Positions 16,460 to 18,733 of a DNA stretch of 18,733 bases are shown piece by piece; within the stretch, counting starts at the first letter, position 1, and the number at the start of each line of letters is the position of its first letter. The position numbers and the translations under genes were made by a program. The DNA comes from DAIOSQ01 sp036752465 (GTDB lineage Bacteria > Pseudomonadota > Gammaproteobacteria > Legionellales > Legionellaceae), in assembly GCA_036752465.1 (NCBI GenBank), contig DAIOSQ010000028.1:1-18733 (forward strand), in the 5' to 3' direction. The notes below the pieces were generated by a model that saw nothing but the letters and a program-made list of their open reading frames with translations, did no database searches and was not told the origin of the DNA.

Positions 16460-16483
16460 ACCTTACTTTTTTGGAATGAAGCG

Positions 16484-17761
16484 ATGATGATGAAACTGTA
16501 TCCGTTGACAGCTATATTGCGAGTCTTGCAGTGGAGCATGCTGTGTTGCTCCGGGATATGCTGTGCCGGCAATTTTACCTTAGCTGTTGCTCCTGGCACA
16601 AGCTTACCAACCACTGTAACAGCAGGTGGGGTCGTATATGCTTGCTATGCGATCACCAACAACACCAATATCCGGCTTTCCAACTATGTGGTGACCTTGC
16701 CCGCAACTAACAGCATTGCGGTCGATACGGTCGGAGCGCATTGTCCTGCACCCGCATGCTCCTCGCCTATAGCGCTTGATGGCAAAGCAAGTTGTAATCA
16801 GCAGCTGAATATTTCGGGTAAAGTGGTTAATTATAATTTTGCTATAGCCAAAGGCAGCAGTGTGACCAGCAGTGACAACATACCATTAAATGTTTCAGCA
16901 ACTACCAACACCACTGCAGCTGGATTTGCTTATGTTGCCAACTCGTCAAGTAATACAGTAACACTTTGCAACATTGCTGCAAATACAGGAGCGTTGAGCT
17001 GTTCAGCTAACACAGGTGATAATTTTGAATCGCCGTTTGGGATTGCTGTTAACCCAGCGGGGACGAAAGTTTATGTCACCAATAACGGAAATAATAGCAT
17101 AACCATCTGTGATCGTGTGTCACAAACAGGACAATTAAGTGGGTGTACGCAGACAACCCCTAACTGTTTAAATACGCCTTATGGAATTGCCTTTAATGCG
17201 GCGGGTACCATTGCTTATGTGACGAATCAGTATAAGGTAAATACATACCGTGTTGAATCGGATGGGAGCTTAACATTTCAATCTAGGGTTCCTTTTGACA
17301 GATACGTTGTGGGCATTGCGTTGAATCCCTCAGGCACGCGGGCGTACCTCACTGAGTCCAGAAGCTCCGAAGTCTTTATGTGTGACATTTCGCAGCAGAC
17401 AGGTGATCTAACCTGTCCGGGTATTGTTGCAGGATCTTTTGACGTCACCAATGGGATTGCTATAAATGGCGCAGGGACGCATGCTTATGTGACAGGATTG
17501 GGCAGCATCATCAATCTTTGTCAAATAGAGGAGCTGACAGGCCTGTTTGTTCACTGCTCGCTAACGGGTGGGAGCCAAGCTCTGCCGACGTTTGGTATTG
17601 CCCTTGACCCTACCGGTACGTATGCGTATGTTGCCAATACCTATAACAATTCAATCTCACAATGCGAAGTCGCTTCTAGCGGTGCATTAACTTGCCTGTC
17701 CCCTACCCCTGGCCCATTTGATTCTCCGGAGTTGTTGGCCTTGTGGTACCCATCAACATGA
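16484..17761 (+). CDS. Exported YVTN-type beta-propeller repeat protein
   Basis: 425 residues with a cleavable signal sequence (core near residues 9-27, ending C-C-A-G) and then a beta-rich N-terminal domain (about 30-140). From residue 147 six repeats start with x-G-I-A-x-N-x-x-G-T-x-x-Y-V-T-N-like sequence, near 147, 185, 233, 276, 323 and 370, with spacing of 38-48 residues. This is the pattern of YVTN/Lactonase-like propeller blades. Most repeats carry a Cys before an acidic or polar residue and a second Cys after G-x-L (for example L-C-N-I...A-L-S-C and M-C-D-I...L-T-C), suggesting one disulfide per blade in the oxidising periplasm or outside the cell; the third repeat lacks both. Three ATGs in a row begin the frame; GGAA (16473-16476) lies seven bases from the first. 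Probably in an operon with the outer-membrane protein. Ligand or partner unknown. Confidence 0.85.
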   Translation: MMMKLYPLTAILRVLQWSMLCCSGICCAGNFTLAVAPGTSLPTTVTAGGVVYACYAITNNTNIRLSNYVVTLPATNSIAVDTVGAHCPAPACSSPIALDGKASCNQQLNISGKVVNYNFAIAKGSSVTSSDNIPLNVSATTNTTAAGFAYVANSSSNTVTLCNIAANTGALSCSANTGDNFESPFGIAVNPAGTKVYVTNNGNNSITICDRVSQTGQLSGCTQTTPNCLNTPYGIAFNAAGTIAYVTNQYKVNTYRVESDGSLTFQSRVPFDRYVVGIALNPSGTRAYLTESRSSEVFMCDISQQTGDLTCPGIVAGSFDVTNGIAINGAGTHAYVTGLGSIINLCQIEELTGLFVHCSLTGGSQALPTFGIALDPTGTYAYVANTYNNSISQCEVASSGALTCLSPTPGPFDSPELLALWYPST

Positions 17762-17786
17762 AGTGCTTCGCAGATGGCATCAAGTG

Positions 17787-17818
17787 CGCTGACGCTTGCG
17801 CGCTCAAGCGCTGTAGCG
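17787..17818. other. Imperfect hairpin at the convergent gene end
   Basis: CGCT (17787-17790) and CGCTTG (17793-17798) pair with CAAGCG (17805-17810) and AGCG (17815-17818), with a 2/4-base internal loop. It sits between the propeller gene and the last codons of the - strand oxidoreductase. No T-run is present on either side, so it is not a standard terminator. Confidence 0.35.
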
Positions 17819-18733
17819 TTGCCAAACTGGGATGACCCGCCTTAAGTAGGTCATAAATTTCCACAAGCCGACACTGCTTTCAATGTTAGCAAAAGGATCC
17901 GTGGTGGTCTCGGGAAAGGCAATACCACAGCCAAACAAACCGGGCGCTATGATGCCAGATTTGTCATTGTAACTGATCTGCGGCAACCCTTCGATATAAA
18001 TGGGGCGGCGTGTGAAACCAATGGCCTGAACGCTTTTGGTGCATTGAGGCAAATAAGAAATAATGCTGTCATCATTCGACCAAACTCGAAGCAATTTATC
18101 AGAGCTTTTGCCATCTATGTGTTCGCGTGCCCATTTTGCGGTTTCACCTTTAAGTCCGGTATTATCAAACAAGATAAAGTCATCAAGATAAACGGCATAA
18201 CGCAAAGGACCACGATAAAAATTAATGACTTGTTGCACGCCCAGTTCTAATAAATGTCTGATGACGATGATGGCGGAATGAGAAGCGCCAAAAACTGCGA
18301 CCCGATCATGGCTGTCAACCCACTTGTGCAGACGATTTTTATCTAACGCATCCATCAGAGGGATAAGTGGCACTGCAGATGGCATTTGATTAGGTTCGGC
18401 GCCAATGGCTAAAATGACGTGTTTGCTTTTGATGTTGTGCTCTTGTAAGCTCAGTTGCCAGTGCGCATGCTCCATCTTCAATTTTAGTACACAAGATTGT
18501 ATGGCATGCACTTGTGATTTCAGCCGATGGGTGACCCAGACTAAGGGGTCGACGGCATATTGCAACAAACAGGTTTCATTTGGATTAAGCTGGTGTATTG
18601 GATAGTTGTCAGCGCATGCTTGGTATTGAAACGCAGCGGAGCCCAACAAAAACTTTAGAAACAAATTCACTTTAGTATTGCTAGAAACATTACACCATTT
18701 AGCCCCCAAATCACCAACCTTGAAGCTGGGATC
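17804..18733 (-). CDS. FAD/NAD(P)-binding oxidoreductase, N-terminus outside window
   Basis: The frame stays open to the right edge of the window: eight codons precede the TTG at 18709 and no stop is met, so the 309 visible residues are the C-terminal part. HVILAIGAEP (about 105-114) matches the strand-ending motif seen before NAD-domain insertion in pyridine-nucleotide-disulfide-type flavoproteins. VAVFGASHSAIIVIRHLLELG (about 145-165) is a Rossmann dinucleotide-binding turn with G-x-S-x-S-A instead of the usual G-x-G-x-x-G. G-L-F-G-C-G-I-A-F-P-E near the end fits the conserved closing FAD segment. Substrate is unknown; the first FAD-binding GxGxxG should lie upstream of the window. It is convergent with the propeller gene. 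Confidence 0.75.
   Translation of the reverse strand, partial: DPSFKVGDLGAKWCNVSSNTKVNLFLKFLLGSAAFQYQACADNYPIHQLNPNETCLLQYAVDPLVWVTHRLKSQVHAIQSCVLKLKMEHAHWQLSLQEHNIKSKHVILAIGAEPNQMPSAVPLIPLMDALDKNRLHKWVDSHDRVAVFGASHSAIIVIRHLLELGVQQVINFYRGPLRYAVYLDDFILFDNTGLKGETAKWAREHIDGKSSDKLLRVWSNDDSIISYLPQCTKSVQAIGFTRRPIYIEGLPQISYNDKSGIIAPGLFGCGIAFPETTTDPFANIESSVGLWKFMTYLRRVIPVWQRYSA

Noticed and set aside
1..18733. CRISPR array, tRNA, rRNA or transposase
   Set aside because: No regularly spaced direct repeats, no cloverleaf or rRNA-like sequence and no transposase or integrase motif were seen; the only tandem DNA repeat is the short coding tract at 12498-12550.

Overview
The window looks like chromosomal DNA of a gammaproteobacterium, most likely an intracellular lineage of the Legionellales (Legionella, Coxiella or Berkiella type). 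The core genes (htpG, fis, lpxB, prfC) align closely from memory with their E. coli counterparts in motif order and length. They alternate with very large, low-complexity, helix-rich open frames that resemble the secreted effectors of that order. The order-level placement is inference from gene style; no marker gene in the window proves it.

Layout. (1) 1-2877, + strand: the 3' part of a large gene that is already open at base 1. It is helical and coiled-coil, has a proline-rich segment and an apparent 99-residue repeat, and is a candidate secreted effector. (2) 2878-3066: a structured intergenic stretch with three successive inverted repeats, one with perfect 20-bp arms, and a good sigma-32-like -35 box ahead of htpG. 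(3) 3067-4941, + strand: htpG (Hsp90), convergent with fis (4970-5266, - strand) across one bidirectional terminator. (4) 5395-7495, - strand: a Gfo/Idh/MocA dehydrogenase overlapping lpxB, a lipid A unit; the dehydrogenase could be a GnnA that prepares diaminoglucose-type lipid A. (5) 7496-7596: a compact divergent control region with a palindrome over the presumed - strand -10 box. (6) 7597-13932, + strand: one 2111-codon gene of unknown function with internal duplications and an acidic 24-bp tandem repeat. (7) 14000-15589, + strand: prfC (release factor RF3). (8) 15656-17761, + strand: an exported outer-membrane beta-barrel protein followed 24 bases later by an exported beta-propeller protein, probably one operon for the cell surface. 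(9) 17804-18733, - strand: an FAD/NAD(P)-binding oxidoreductase whose N-terminus lies outside the window.

How it fits together: the housekeeping genes serve chaperoning, nucleoid control, lipid A synthesis and translation termination. The accessory content is two giant helical proteins and an envelope pair, consistent with a host-associated lifestyle. No tRNA, rRNA, insertion sequence, integrase or CRISPR array was seen. The most unusual object is the 2111-residue protein with repeated composite modules; no enzymatic domain was recognised in it or in the 5' open gene.
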